64,000 nt of DNA, from the NCBI GenBank assembly GCA_949282215.1, contig CASDPF010000006.1:1-64000 (forward strand). Direction: 5' to 3'. Made by a program: the position numbers and the translations under genes. Under the pieces are notes generated by a model. That model was not told where the DNA came from. It saw nothing but the letters and a program-made list of their open reading frames with translations, and ran no database searches. Shown one piece after another: positions 24,660 through 32,591 of this stretch (position 1 is the stretch's first letter; each line of letters opens with the position of its first letter). The DNA is from an uncultured bacterium. Lineage in GTDB: Bacteria; Cyanobacteriota; Vampirovibrionia; Gastranaerophilales; Gastranaerophilaceae.

Positions 24660-26274
24660 TTTTCAAAATCCTCTTGTATTCGTCATACATCAACGAGAAA
24701 GAACCCCCTGAAGGTTTACCCAAAAAGTGATTTTTAACCTTTTGCACAAATACAAGCGGCATATTGCTCAATTTTCCGGTTGCTTCGCTTCTTTCACGGT
24801 GAATAATAATCCCGTAGTCCGCCATGTTGTACCAGTCGCCGGAGCCGGAAATGCTGTACATATTCGGCATTTTTTCTCCGTCCGGTTTCTTCGGGTGGGC
24901 TACGAAAATGACCAGTATATCAAGCTCTTTTGCAAGCATTGATAACTGTGATAAGATAGTCCCTATATATCTGTCCTCTCTATCTGTATAGTTATTATTC
25001 AATCTATTGTACGGGTCGATAGTCAGAGTTTTGACCCCGTATTTTTTCACGGCAAGGCGTGTTCTCTCGCAAATTTCATCAACAGTCCAACGTTTATTTA
25101 TATCAAATCTGTAAAAATGTTCGCCAATGAAACCAAGAGTATTGCTGTCCAATAGTTTTTCGTTTTGTATAAGGTGATAAATCGTATCTTGGTTATACAT
25201 TTCCGCAAGGCTGTTATAATGTCCTGCTATAACCGATTCAAAAGAGGCTATTAAGTGTTTCAACCCGTATTTTTTTGATAAATCAATAAGTAAATTGTCA
25301 ACAAAAGTTGATTTACCTCTTGAAGGGTATCCGGTTATTATCATTAAATATCCCGTACGGATTCTGACTAATTGGTTAAATTTATCCCAAGAAGTCTCAT
25401 AATAATCTTCCTCTTTTTCAAAATTATATTTATAGATTTCATCAAAACTATCAAAGAATGTTGTTATTCCGTCAGGATTTATATCTTCCGCAGCTTCTAT
25501 AAATTGTTTTAAATCCTCTCCACCCATTAAGGCTTCGTTTGCGTCTTTATATCTTTTCCAATTTACAACCTTGCATTTATCACGCCCCAATCTGTTCAAG
25601 AGATTGAGTTTTAACTTATCGCCCGGGACGTCATTGTCAACCGCTATAATATGAGTTTTAAACTGGTCAATAAATTCAAAACAATTCTCTATACATTCAA
25701 GTTTATTTTCGCTTGCACCTTGTGGAATAGAGACGGATTGAATACCTTGTTCCGCAAGTGATAATACATCAATCTCGCCTTCAACCCATATAAGGGTATC
25801 AGTACCTTTTACTAAATCCATACCGTACAAGGTCTTTTCGGTTTCTGCTTCCTGCCGGAAGGTCTTTTTACCGTTACCGAGATTTTTTCGGTATTTTATA
25901 TTTACCAATTCACCGTATTTATAATACGGAATAACTATTTCCTTTTTATCATTGAAAGAAATATCGTACTTATCAATAGTCGTCTTTGAAATACCACGAG
26001 CCTGAAAATATTTATAAACAGGGTCAACTTCTTTCACGACCTTTGGCGGGTCAGGTCTTTTATATTTCTTTTTCTGCTCGTATTTATCACGATAATAAAC
26101 AATTCCCGCCCAATCGCAGTTATGACATTTATACAAAACCCCGACATCTGTATAGGTAACACTAAGACAAGGGTCAGATTTGTTTTTTCTGTCCTTAGAA
26201 CATTTCGGGCACGTCTGTTTCCCGTCTCTCTGTAGTGTAATGCCAAGTTCTCGTAATTTGTCTTGATATTCCAT
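24652..26274 (-). CDS. Phage primase-helicase (T7 gp4 / Twinkle type)
   Basis: This 540-residue protein joins three parts: an N-terminal zinc ribbon (CPKC and CHNC, about 19-55), a TOPRIM primase core (VEGEIDVLSLAEQG, then AVDNDVPGDK, about 165-215), and a DnaB/RecA-like hexameric helicase with Walker A GYPSRGKST near residue 315 and a Walker B region ending TIDPY. It should prime and unwind at the phage replication fork. It is 2 bp after the DUF4373-like gene. Confidence 0.92.
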   Translation of the reverse strand: MEYQDKLRELGITLQRDGKQTCPKCSKDRKNKSDPCLSVTYTDVGVLYKCHNCDWAGIVYYRDKYEQKKKYKRPDPPKVVKEVDPVYKYFQARGISKTTIDKYDISFNDKKEIVIPYYKYGELVNIKYRKNLGNGKKTFRQEAETEKTLYGMDLVKGTDTLIWVEGEIDVLSLAEQGIQSVSIPQGASENKLECIENCFEFIDQFKTHIIAVDNDVPGDKLKLNLLNRLGRDKCKVVNWKRYKDANEALMGGEDLKQFIEAAEDINPDGITTFFDSFDEIYKYNFEKEEDYYETSWDKFNQLVRIRTGYLMIITGYPSRGKSTFVDNLLIDLSKKYGLKHLIASFESVIAGHYNSLAEMYNQDTIYHLIQNEKLLDSNTLGFIGEHFYRFDINKRWTVDEICERTRLAVKKYGVKTLTIDPYNRLNNNYTDREDRYIGTILSQLSMLAKELDILVIFVAHPKKPDGEKMPNMYSISGSGDWYNMADYGIIIHRERSEATGKLSNMPLVFVQKVKNHFLGKPSGGSFSLMYDEYKRILKNV

Positions 26275-26276
26275 TC

Positions 26277-26876
26277 CTAAACGCCCCAGTTAAGCCCATT
26301 CTTTCCGACTGCTACTTTTGCTTCGTTTACTACCCAACTATCCGCCCTGAAGAATCCGTTATGATTTTTGTTATGGTACTTCATAGCATTTGTAGATTTG
26401 CGGGATAGCCAAGCGTCCAGTATTGCAATGCCTTTATTTGCAATTTCATCACCGAATTTTGTACAAATTTTGTCGTATTGGTCGCTTGTGAGATTTACAA
26501 ACTCGACGCCTTCAAGCTCTATTCTTTCCTCTGCTTCCTTTTGTCTTGCAGCCTGTCTCTTTTTTCTTAGTTCGATTCGTTTTTTTACGGAGCGGGAAGA
26601 TAGTAAATTGTTTTCTATAGCAAACAAACCTTCACCCTTCTCCGTGTATTCTTCGACACATTTATTTATGAAGGTCGTTAATTCGTTTTCATCAATTCCG
26701 GTATTTTTTGACATGACGGAAATATCTGCCATATCAAATTCACCGTCAGATCTATAGATTTCTTCAACAATAGCCCAGTAATAACCAAACCCCGCAAAGC
26801 CGTAATCGTTCATCATTTTTACGATTTTGCCGTTATTTAATGTTCCTATATCGTGCGAAAAATATTCTTTTGACAT
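26277..26876 (-). CDS. DUF4373 / Lin1244-like replication protein
   Basis: This 199-residue protein begins YFSHDIGTLNNGKIVKMM, then DYGFAGFGYYWAIVEEI, the characteristic start of phage DUF4373/Lin1244-like proteins that often act in replication initiation. A basic helix (KKRIELRKKRQAARQKEAEE) and a C-terminal block (IAILDAWLSRKSTNAMKYH) follow. It sits directly upstream of the primase-helicase, which fits a loader or initiator role. Confidence 0.82.
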   Translation of the reverse strand: MSKEYFSHDIGTLNNGKIVKMMNDYGFAGFGYYWAIVEEIYRSDGEFDMADISVMSKNTGIDENELTTFINKCVEEYTEKGEGLFAIENNLLSSRSVKKRIELRKKRQAARQKEAEERIELEGVEFVNLTSDQYDKICTKFGDEIANKGIAILDAWLSRKSTNAMKYHNKNHNGFFRADSWVVNEAKVAVGKNGLNWGV

Positions 26877-27076
26877 ATTATTTCATTTTCCTTTTTCTTT
26901 AAGTGCTCCGGTAATCCGTATATGCGTACCATTTCAATAACTGCTACCTTCATCTGACATTTCAGGTTATAAGGTTCAAAATACAATTCATAAATCGGAC
27001 AACCGGAACAAATACAGCCCCTTTTGTAGCAATCTTCCGCAGTTTTGTTCCAACCGCTTCTAACTCTACTCAACAT
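26846..27076 (-). CDS. Small Cys-containing phage protein
   Basis: This 76-residue protein has cysteines in CYKRGCICSGCPIYEL, which may bind a metal. No family is recognised. The start is uncertain: 27076 (ATG near the ssb stop) is chosen, but 27100 is also possible; both overlap ssb. It overlaps the DUF4373-like gene by 31 bp. Confidence 0.55.
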   Translation of the reverse strand: MLSRVRSGWNKTAEDCYKRGCICSGCPIYELYFEPYNLKCQMKVAVIEMVRIYGLPEHLKKKENEIICQKNIFRTI

Positions 27077-27425
27077 CGACAAAAGTTCTTTTCTCCTCAT
27101 CGAATCTAACAGGTTTAAACCCCCAACCGAGAAGTGATACTTGTTCAATCTCTTTTCCGTCAGTTGAATTTTTAGGCACAAATTTATTTATGCTTAACGA
27201 GCCCGTTACTCTGATGTAATCACCTTTTTTAACCTTATCGGCTATGATTTCGGCGGTTTTTACTTTCGCCTCAACCCCGCTCAAAAACTTAATAAAAAAG
27301 TTTTCATAAGTGTCTTTGTTTTTTTTGACGCCTAAATTGATTGTTGTAATACAAGTGCCGTTGTCTGTGTATTTGGTCTCAAGCCAACCTACACGCCCCA
27401 CTAATCTAAATGAATTGTCGCTCAT
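27066..27425 (-). CDS. ssb: Single-stranded DNA-binding protein
   Basis: This 119-residue OB-fold SSB begins with FRLVGRVGWLETKYTDNG and contains FIKFLSGVEAK and VKKGDYIRVTGSL, the strand pattern of phage SSBs. It would protect ssDNA during replication and RecT annealing. It lacks the long acidic tail of chromosomal SSB. It lies 30 bp downstream of the CCU tRNA in the same transcript direction. Confidence 0.85.
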   Translation of the reverse strand: MSDNSFRLVGRVGWLETKYTDNGTCITTINLGVKKNKDTYENFFIKFLSGVEAKVKTAEIIADKVKKGDYIRVTGSLSINKFVPKNSTDGKEIEQVSLLGWGFKPVRFDEEKRTFVDVE

Positions 27426-27455
27426 TTTTACCTCTACTTTCTTCTACTTCTTAAA

Positions 27456-27530
27456 TGGTGGCAGGGGCAGGAATTGAACCTGCTATCTCTTGCTTAGGAG
27501 ACAAGTGAGTTACCGTTACTCTACCCTGCA
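27456..27530 (-). tRNA. Initiator-like tRNA with CCU anticodon (reads AGG)
   Basis: A complete 75-nt cloverleaf with an encoded CCA. D stem GAGT/ACTC, anticodon stem CTTGT/GCAAG with loop CTCCTAA (anticodon CCU at 27496-27498), T stem GCAGG/CCTGC, loop TTCAATT, discriminator A. The acceptor TGCAGGG pairs with CCCTGCC except at the first position, leaving U1 x C72. An unpaired 1:72 and an A11:U24 pair are known marks of bacterial initiator tRNAs; elongators have a paired 1:72 and normally Y11:R24. Acceptor and T arms also resemble initiator tRNA from memory. The three G:C pairs of the initiator anticodon stem are absent. Position 20 is U, not the A20 used for arginine identity in E. coli. It lies in the early operon between the 27629 gene and ssb. 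Which amino acid it carries is unknown. Confidence 0.9.
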
Positions 27531-27628
27531 TTAATGGCTATTTTTTTTGTCGAGAAATAGCCAAAACTCCCTCGTAAAATTCTCACTAAATCAAAAAAAT
27601 AATGAAATACTATCTATAGTAGGCGGCT

Positions 27629-27883
27629 TTAATCTCCCGCCGCATAAGCTGCCCCCTTTCTTTCCTGTATAAACTTGTTTAAACTCATCTTTTTATAAGT
27701 CTTTTTGTGCATAGCAAAGCCTTTGGTCGGATACAAGAGATAATCTCCGAACATATATACCCCCTCTGATTTGAATTCCGCCCCGAGTTCCTTTAATACA
27801 GGTTCAAATTTAGCGGCTCTCTTTGCTCGGCGTTCCTTGTAAAATTCGTCATTTGCTCTGAATATGTCTCCCATATCTCCCAT
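27629..27883 (-). CDS. Small basic phage protein
   Basis: This 84-residue protein is rich in Lys, Arg and aromatic residues (YKERRAKRAAKFEPVL, KGFAMHKKTYKKM). No family is recognised. The start at 27883 is chosen because GAGGAAAAG precedes it; an in-frame TTG 45 bp upstream lacks a ribosome-binding site. It is the gene immediately upstream of the CCU tRNA. Confidence 0.65.
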   Translation of the reverse strand: MGDMGDIFRANDEFYKERRAKRAAKFEPVLKELGAEFKSEGVYMFGDYLLYPTKGFAMHKKTYKKMSLNKFIQERKGAAYAAGD

Positions 27884-28040
27884 AAACTTTTCCTCTTTCT
27901 TTTTGTATGCCGTCTGTCCGGCTGTCAACCGTCTTTCCGATTTGTCATAGCTTTCTCAAAGTGCTAATCTTTGAGGGTCGTCTTTTTCTTAATTTGCCTT
28001 GCGACCATTCAATGGCAAACTTTAAAGGCGGTAGAGGGTT

Positions 28041-28988
28041 TTATCCCTCTACCTCTGCCGGCGGTAAATCGGCAGTTTTGGCATTCTTTTTATTTGGGAT
28101 TTTAGCCGGTTGTTTTTCCGGAGTATCGTCCCAGTTTGTATCGTCAGGTACTGTGAACATATCAATAGCTACCTTTGTTTTCGTTGTGCTGTCCATAGCG
28201 AGAGCTTTTTGCAATTCAACCGATTTAGGTAAAAGTTTAGCTAATTGGATAAGCACGGTTTTTTTGCACATAGCATTCGGGTCTTTTGCCCACGGCGAGT
28301 TCTCATCAAAATGTGGGTTCTCTAACGGAATATACGCATTTGCGGCGTCATTCCATTCTTTTGAGATATAGCACTTTGAGTGAGTTTTCCCGTGTTCGAT
28401 ACATTCTTCACGACCCATTACCTTGAACACACTTCCGCCGTTTTTGAGTTTGGCTACCGCATAATATGCGATAGGCTCTCCTCTGTCTTTCAACTTCGGG
28501 CAATGTTTCAAATATGAATCAGTACCATAGGAATATTCAAATAAATCATTTTCATAAACAGTGTGCATATCGATATAATCAGCAGCACCGTGTCTATAAA
28601 AGAGTTCAATATATCCTTTGTATCCGATTTGGAATTGTGCTTCGTCAACTTTAACCCATTTGATTTTACCAGTTTCAGGATCTGTAATTTTTTTAGAGTT
28701 TTTATAAGGTATGATATACGCCTGTCCTTCGACATTCGGTTCAAGTCCTAATTGAGCAGACTGGAACAATGCTCCGAGAAAACTCTCCGGCGTACAATCC
28801 GCCAACTTCGGGTTAAGTCTGATAGTAGTGAAAGCTATTCTTGCAAGTCTTTCTGCCGACATGCAGCTCGGGACTGCTTTCCCTAACTCTTTCAAAGATT
28901 TATTTATTAATTCTTCAATAGGTTTTGATTTTTGTCTGTTTTCAATAACCTGAGCTTTTAATTTTGTTACTGCTGTATTCTGTACCAT
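28041..28988 (-). CDS. recT: RecT-family single-strand annealing protein
   Basis: This 315-residue protein has the RecT pattern: IAFTTIRLNPKLADCTPESF, GALFQSAQLGLEPN, GQAYIIPY, and FQIGYKGYIELFYRHG (about 50-155). It anneals complementary strands and works with the exonuclease encoded just upstream. The C-terminal tail is Pro/Lys-rich. A stem (GTAGAGGG/CCCTCTAC) overlaps its stop codon. Confidence 0.94.
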   Translation of the reverse strand: MVQNTAVTKLKAQVIENRQKSKPIEELINKSLKELGKAVPSCMSAERLARIAFTTIRLNPKLADCTPESFLGALFQSAQLGLEPNVEGQAYIIPYKNSKKITDPETGKIKWVKVDEAQFQIGYKGYIELFYRHGAADYIDMHTVYENDLFEYSYGTDSYLKHCPKLKDRGEPIAYYAVAKLKNGGSVFKVMGREECIEHGKTHSKCYISKEWNDAANAYIPLENPHFDENSPWAKDPNAMCKKTVLIQLAKLLPKSVELQKALAMDSTTKTKVAIDMFTVPDDTNWDDTPEKQPAKIPNKKNAKTADLPPAEVEG

Positions 28989-29947
28989 TATGCAACCTCA
29001 CTTTCTTTGTTTTTAGATATACGCATTACTCTATAGCTTGATATTGTAGAGAATTCTTCGTATAAATCGGAGTGAGTTTCTTTGAATGATTTTGTATCAA
29101 ATTTTGTAGTGTTTTGAGATTTCCAAGTAACTACATATTTAGGCGTTTTGATACCGAGATTGTCTTTTATGATGTCCTTAATTCCGGTTTCGATTTCTTT
29201 TTGCTCATCCTGCAAGGATTTGATATGATTTTTAATTTCTTGCAGATAAGCGACTTTTTCCTCAAAAGCCATTGTTGCTTCTGTTGATTTTTCATCTTCA
29301 GGGAAAAGTTCAATCATAAAGTCGTTATGTTCGCCGTAAAGTTCTTTTAATGTTTCATCATCATTTGCCATAATTTTAGGCGGAGTATCGTTTTGGACGT
29401 GTTCCCAAAATTCTTTTGCAGCTTCGACCATTTGGTCAAATAATTCTTGGTCAAATTCAATCTGTTTGTATTTGAATGATTGACCGCCTATTAAAACAGC
29501 AATATGTCCAATTTTTCTACCTGTAATGCCTAAGTACCACATAAGTTGCAAAATATATTCTTGCGGTATATCGTCATTTTCCCATTCGTCTTTTTTGAAT
29601 ACTGAACAGGTTTTGCATTCCAAAAGTTCGTCTGTTCCGGTTACAAGTCTATCAACGTGAGCAACCATATAAGGATAATCAGGGTGCCAGTACACTTTCG
29701 GAGCACGTCTCACACTTTTACCAGTCTTTACGCTGAACAAATCAGCTACAAACTGTTCTAATCTTGTACCCATTTCTACCGCTTCAACATTTGATAAATC
29801 CGGAGCCGGAAGTTTTTGAGTTTTTTCTGTCCATAATTTCAATGGAGTTTTCCAACGAGACATCCCCATAATTGCGGCGATATCTGAACCGCCAATGTAT
29901 TCGTGTCTGTTTTGTGTTACATCTTTTGTTACTGTGTTTACTGCCAT
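28988..29947 (-). CDS. YqaJ-type exonuclease (RecT partner)
   Basis: This 319-residue nuclease of the YqaJ/lambda-exonuclease fold begins IGGSDIAAIMGMSRWKTPLKLW and has the catalytic stretch AHVDRLVTGTDELLECKTCS (about 108-127) containing D and E-x-K. It should degrade one strand to make substrates for RecT; the genes overlap by one base, as is usual for the pair. A C-terminal coiled segment follows residue 220. Confidence 0.9.
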   Translation of the reverse strand: MAVNTVTKDVTQNRHEYIGGSDIAAIMGMSRWKTPLKLWTEKTQKLPAPDLSNVEAVEMGTRLEQFVADLFSVKTGKSVRRAPKVYWHPDYPYMVAHVDRLVTGTDELLECKTCSVFKKDEWENDDIPQEYILQLMWYLGITGRKIGHIAVLIGGQSFKYKQIEFDQELFDQMVEAAKEFWEHVQNDTPPKIMANDDETLKELYGEHNDFMIELFPEDEKSTEATMAFEEKVAYLQEIKNHIKSLQDEQKEIETGIKDIIKDNLGIKTPKYVVTWKSQNTTKFDTKSFKETHSDLYEEFSTISSYRVMRISKNKESEVA

Positions 29948-30084
29948 AAGTTTACCGCCTTTCTTTCTTCGTATTCTTTTATCATTTGTTCTTCTATAAA
30001 TTCTGATGTTGACTGAATTTCTTGAAGTTCTTTTAAATATTCGCTATCAAGTTCAGCTTCGTAATATCGAAACGGGTCATACAT
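29938..30084 (-). CDS. Small acidic phage protein
   Basis: This 48-residue protein (MYDPFRYYEAELDSEYLKEL...) is acidic and helical. Its ATG overlaps the upstream stop (ATGTATGA) and its end overlaps the exonuclease start, indicating coupled translation. Unknown function. Confidence 0.6.
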   Translation of the reverse strand: MYDPFRYYEAELDSEYLKELQEIQSTSEFIEEQMIKEYEERKAVNLWQ

Positions 30085-30400
30085 TTTGCACCCCCACAAT
30101 ATTGTTGAGTTCGTCAAGTCGTCCGTCGTTTTTGGCTTGCAGAAACATTGCGTGTGCTCTTTCAAATAACTGGTCATTTGTTAATAGCAATCCGCTGTCA
30201 GCCAACTCGGTATCTCTGCAAAACGGAATCAACCTTTCGTTCATAAGTTTTTTATAATTGGCTGTCATTATTTCGAGTTTTCTATCGTCGAACTCTTTTT
30301 TTAGTCTTGCGTTTTCTTCCGCTTCTGTTTCATAAGAAACAAACTCGATAGAACGTGCTCTAGTTAATTCAGCCCATATTTTTGAGAGGAGTTTTTTCAT
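30077..30400 (-). CDS. Hypothetical early phage protein
   Basis: This 107-residue helical, charged protein has no recognised family. The start at 30400 overlaps the upstream stop by one base (TAATG). The segment NARLKKEFDDRKLEIMTANY predicts a coiled coil. Confidence 0.6.
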   Translation of the reverse strand: MKKLLSKIWAELTRARSIEFVSYETEAEENARLKKEFDDRKLEIMTANYKKLMNERLIPFCRDTELADSGLLLTNDQLFERAHAMFLQAKNDGRLDELNNIVGVQNV

Positions 30401-30609
30401 TACCAGTTCCCCCTGCAAACTATGAAGTCGATTTTTCCTCTTTTCATCATTTCAAGAGTACCTGCACTTATTAATCTTTGAATAAGCGGACGTTCCATAA
30501 CTTCCTCAAGGTTGTACCAAGTGTCCTCATCATTCGGGCAAAGTTCTTCGTAATAATCGCCTTTTAAAAGAAGTTGAACTACTGTTTGTGCTGCTGTTTC
30601 TATATGCAT
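30400..30609 (-). CDS. Hypothetical early phage protein
   Basis: This 69-residue protein has acidic and hydrophobic parts and ends with a basic block (MMKRGKIDFIVCRGNW). No family recognised. It lies 2 bp after the 107-residue protein gene. Confidence 0.6.
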   Translation of the reverse strand: MHIETAAQTVVQLLLKGDYYEELCPNDEDTWYNLEEVMERPLIQRLISAGTLEMMKRGKIDFIVCRGNW

Positions 30610-30611
30610 AA

Positions 30612-30935
30612 TTAAAGCTCCCTATACCAAATGTCATTAGCGATTTTAGTAAATGCTCCAATTTGCAATAGTTCTTCCTCACCGTTTAATTCATTTACTA
30701 AGGCTTCGACCAAATCTTCCAAAAATTCTTCTTTGTCAAAAGCTGCTTTTTCGTGTTCAATAGCAACCTTTGTATTAACGATTTCAATTTTTTTGTTACC
30801 GTTTTCTTGATTAACAGGGATAACGTGATATTCGTTATCGTAATCGTGTTGCCAATGTACAACTTCACGACCGAAATAATTTCGGAGAAGTGATAATTTT
30901 TCTTCTTCCGTGTAAAGTTCATAAGTTTTTGCCAT
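30612..30935 (-). CDS. Hypothetical early phage protein
   Basis: This 107-residue, very acidic protein (FDKEEFLEDLVEALVNELNGEEEL) has no recognised motif. Acidic small early phage proteins are sometimes DNA mimics, but nothing specific supports that here. Confidence 0.6.
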   Translation of the reverse strand: MAKTYELYTEEEKLSLLRNYFGREVVHWQHDYDNEYHVIPVNQENGNKKIEIVNTKVAIEHEKAAFDKEEFLEDLVEALVNELNGEEELLQIGAFTKIANDIWYREL

Positions 30936-31047
30936 ATTTACCGCCTTTCTGTCATATTTTTATTTCGTTTTGTAAATTTTGTATGACAATTTGACCCAAG
31001 TGGGTTGATTTTTATCTCATTTTGTATTAAAATGTCTTTGAAATAAG

Positions 31048-31221
31048 CTAAGGGAGTTGTGAATTAACAGCTTCCTTGTTTTTTTCGATACCGTACAACT
31101 GAACAAGAAATTCTCTCAGAAGTTTAGAAAGTTTGATACCTTTACTTAATAAGTATTGTTTCATTTCTTCCTGCTCGTCTGTAAGTCTAGCTTGTAGGAT
31201 TTTGCGTGTATCACTACTCAT
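31048..31221 (-). CDS. Small early regulator, ribbon-helix-helix-like
   Basis: This 57-residue protein (MSSDTRKILQARLTDEQ...) has a short N-terminal strand followed by two helices, as in Arc/MetJ-type ribbon-helix-helix repressors. AAAGGAAA precedes the ATG at 31221; upstream in-frame ATGs run into the promoter region and are rejected. As the first early gene, opposite the S24 repressor, it occupies a Cro-like place. Confidence 0.6.
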   Translation of the reverse strand: MSSDTRKILQARLTDEQEEMKQYLLSKGIKLSKLLREFLVQLYGIEKNKEAVNSQLP

Positions 31222-31340
31222 TCGATTTCCTTTCTCAATCGTTTGGGTTATCTCTAATATCAGTTTAAGACAATATGTCATAAATGTCAAGACGTATTGG
31301 GTTAAAATTAATTTAAATGTATGACAATATGGGTTAAAAT
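31222..31340. promoter_or_regulatory. Divergent operator-promoter region of the lysogeny switch
   Basis: The leftward early promoter is TTGACA (rc at 31285-31290), 17 bp, TAAACT (rc at 31262-31267). Repeated short elements occur: GGGTTA at 31245, 31299 and 31331. TGTATGACAAT occurs at 31318-31328 and again at 30980-30990, where a CCCA/TGGG inverted repeat follows. GACA/TGTC half-sites surround 31270. These are likely repressor operators; assignment is inferred. Confidence 0.65.
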
Positions 31341-32015
31341 ATGCGACACAATGAACTTTTAGAGACTTTACAAAACTTAACAAACGCTAAACCAAAACAA
31401 CGTGAAATAGCAGAAGCTCTCGGTGTAGATGTCGGAGTAATAGGCAAAAGAGCTTCTCGCAATTCAGAATATTCTCTAGAAGAATTGCAAAAAATAAATG
31501 AATTTTATGGTAAACGATTTTATGAATTTGACTTATTTGCTGGGTTATATGGTCATAATGCTGCAAAAAATGTCTTAAAAAAGATGACAGTAAATACAGA
31601 AAATGAAATATTACTTGATTATTATCCCGAAGTTTTTGGATCATGCGGGAATGGTACTTTTGTATTGTCTGAATGCAGAGAACCTATTACTGTACCAAGA
31701 AAATGTTTTACTTCTTTCGTAAGCGGAAAACAATACTCAGTCATAAACGCATACGGTGACAGTATGATGCCATATATCCACGACAAAGATAAATTAATCG
31801 TTGAGCACTGGAGCGGAGAACAAATCAGAGATAACAGAGTGTATGTATTCCGGTTTGGAGATAATATCTTTGTAAAAAGACTTGTCCAAAACATAAATCA
31901 AATTGTAGTAAAATCCGACAACACGATTTATGACACAATGAAAATCGAAGCCAAAGACGCCGGAGATTTACAGATAATCGGTCGTATTGTCGGGTTAATG
32001 AGGGATATGGATTAA
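31341..32015 (+). CDS. CI/LexA-type repressor with S24 autoprotease domain
   Basis: This 224-residue repressor has an N-terminal helix-turn-helix (KQREIAEALGVDVGVIGKRA, about 19-38) and a C-terminal S24 peptidase domain. The catalytic serine lies in YGDSMMPYI (about S141) and the lysine in IFVKRL (about K179). It should hold the early promoter off and self-cleave in the SOS response. No Shine-Dalgarno precedes the ATG, so the mRNA may be leaderless, as for lambda cI. Its stop overlaps the next start (TAATG), so the two proteins are made together. Confidence 0.93.
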   Translation: MRHNELLETLQNLTNAKPKQREIAEALGVDVGVIGKRASRNSEYSLEELQKINEFYGKRFYEFDLFAGLYGHNAAKNVLKKMTVNTENEILLDYYPEVFGSCGNGTFVLSECREPITVPRKCFTSFVSGKQYSVINAYGDSMMPYIHDKDKLIVEHWSGEQIRDNRVYVFRFGDNIFVKRLVQNINQIVVKSDNTIYDTMKIEAKDAGDLQIIGRIVGLMRDMD

Positions 32016-32323
32016 TGCAAAAATTTTTGTTAATTTCTACATTGTGCGTCTTTTCAATAATGCCAGTATTTGCGGGTACAGGTTTGTTTGACGATATAGA
32101 TAGGCAGGTTGAATTGGAAAACAGTCCCCCACCCCCGCCACCACCTTTTGTATTTGATTACGGGTATAACGCCGTAGGTGATTATGCTCCTACAGCAGTC
32201 GGCGGGCAGCAAATTCAATATGGATATAATGCTGTCGGTGATTACGTTCCTATGTCTGTAGGTGGTCGCCAAATCAATTATGGTTACAATGCAGAGGGTG
32301 ACTATGTTCCAATGTCCTTTTAA
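32015..32323 (+). CDS. Secreted repeat protein co-expressed with the repressor
   Basis: This 102-residue protein has a signal peptide (about 1-20, ending VFAG), the segment GLFDDIDRQV, a poly-proline stretch and about three copies of a 22-residue repeat (core YGYNAxGDYxP, then VGGxQIxY). It overlaps the repressor gene by one base, so it is very likely made in the lysogen. GLFDDID followed by QV also occurs at the N-terminus of the 3237-residue virion protein. A role in superinfection exclusion or host-surface change is a hypothesis. Confidence 0.75.
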   Translation: MQKFLLISTLCVFSIMPVFAGTGLFDDIDRQVELENSPPPPPPPFVFDYGYNAVGDYAPTAVGGQQIQYGYNAVGDYVPMSVGGRQINYGYNAEGDYVPMSF

Positions 32324-32588
32324 GAAAGAAAAGAAGCAAAAGAAAGAATTATATTGTGTAATTCCACTATTATCGTAAAAGGAAATTAAAGAAAAATAAA
32401 ATAAAAGGTTTGTTTTTACATATTAAAGATGTAAATAGATGTAAATTTCTCCTGTTTTGTTATATTTTTCTCCTTATATGTGGTATAATATAATTGTGGT
32501 GGAATGTTAAGGTGCAGTAAGCCTTTGAGCCGAAAACACAGATTGCATTTCGAAATATGTACAACTATGTCCATAGGAGAGAGACAAG
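32324..32588 (+). promoter_or_regulatory. Late-region leader with promoter
   Basis: This 265-bp gap has no clear gene. It holds an extended -10 (TGG then TATAAT, 32481-32489), a likely start of the rightward virion transcript, and a GC-richer leader (about 32520-32560) that may fold. The first gene after it starts with AGG. Confidence 0.45.
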
Positions 32589-32591
32589 AGG
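32575..32591 (+). promoter_or_regulatory. Shine-Dalgarno and AGG start, zinc-ribbon-like gene
   Basis: AGGAG (32575-32579), a 9-nt spacer, then AGG (32589-32591) followed by GAA TGT TGC. Confidence 0.7.

Noticed and set aside
27456-27530. The CCU tRNA as an ordinary phage tRNA-Arg
   Set aside because: The loop CTCCTAA alone would fit tRNA-Arg(CCU), but the unpaired 1:72 position, A11:U24 and U20 fit an initiator better, and eight AGG starts give it an obvious use. Dual use as an elongator is not excluded.
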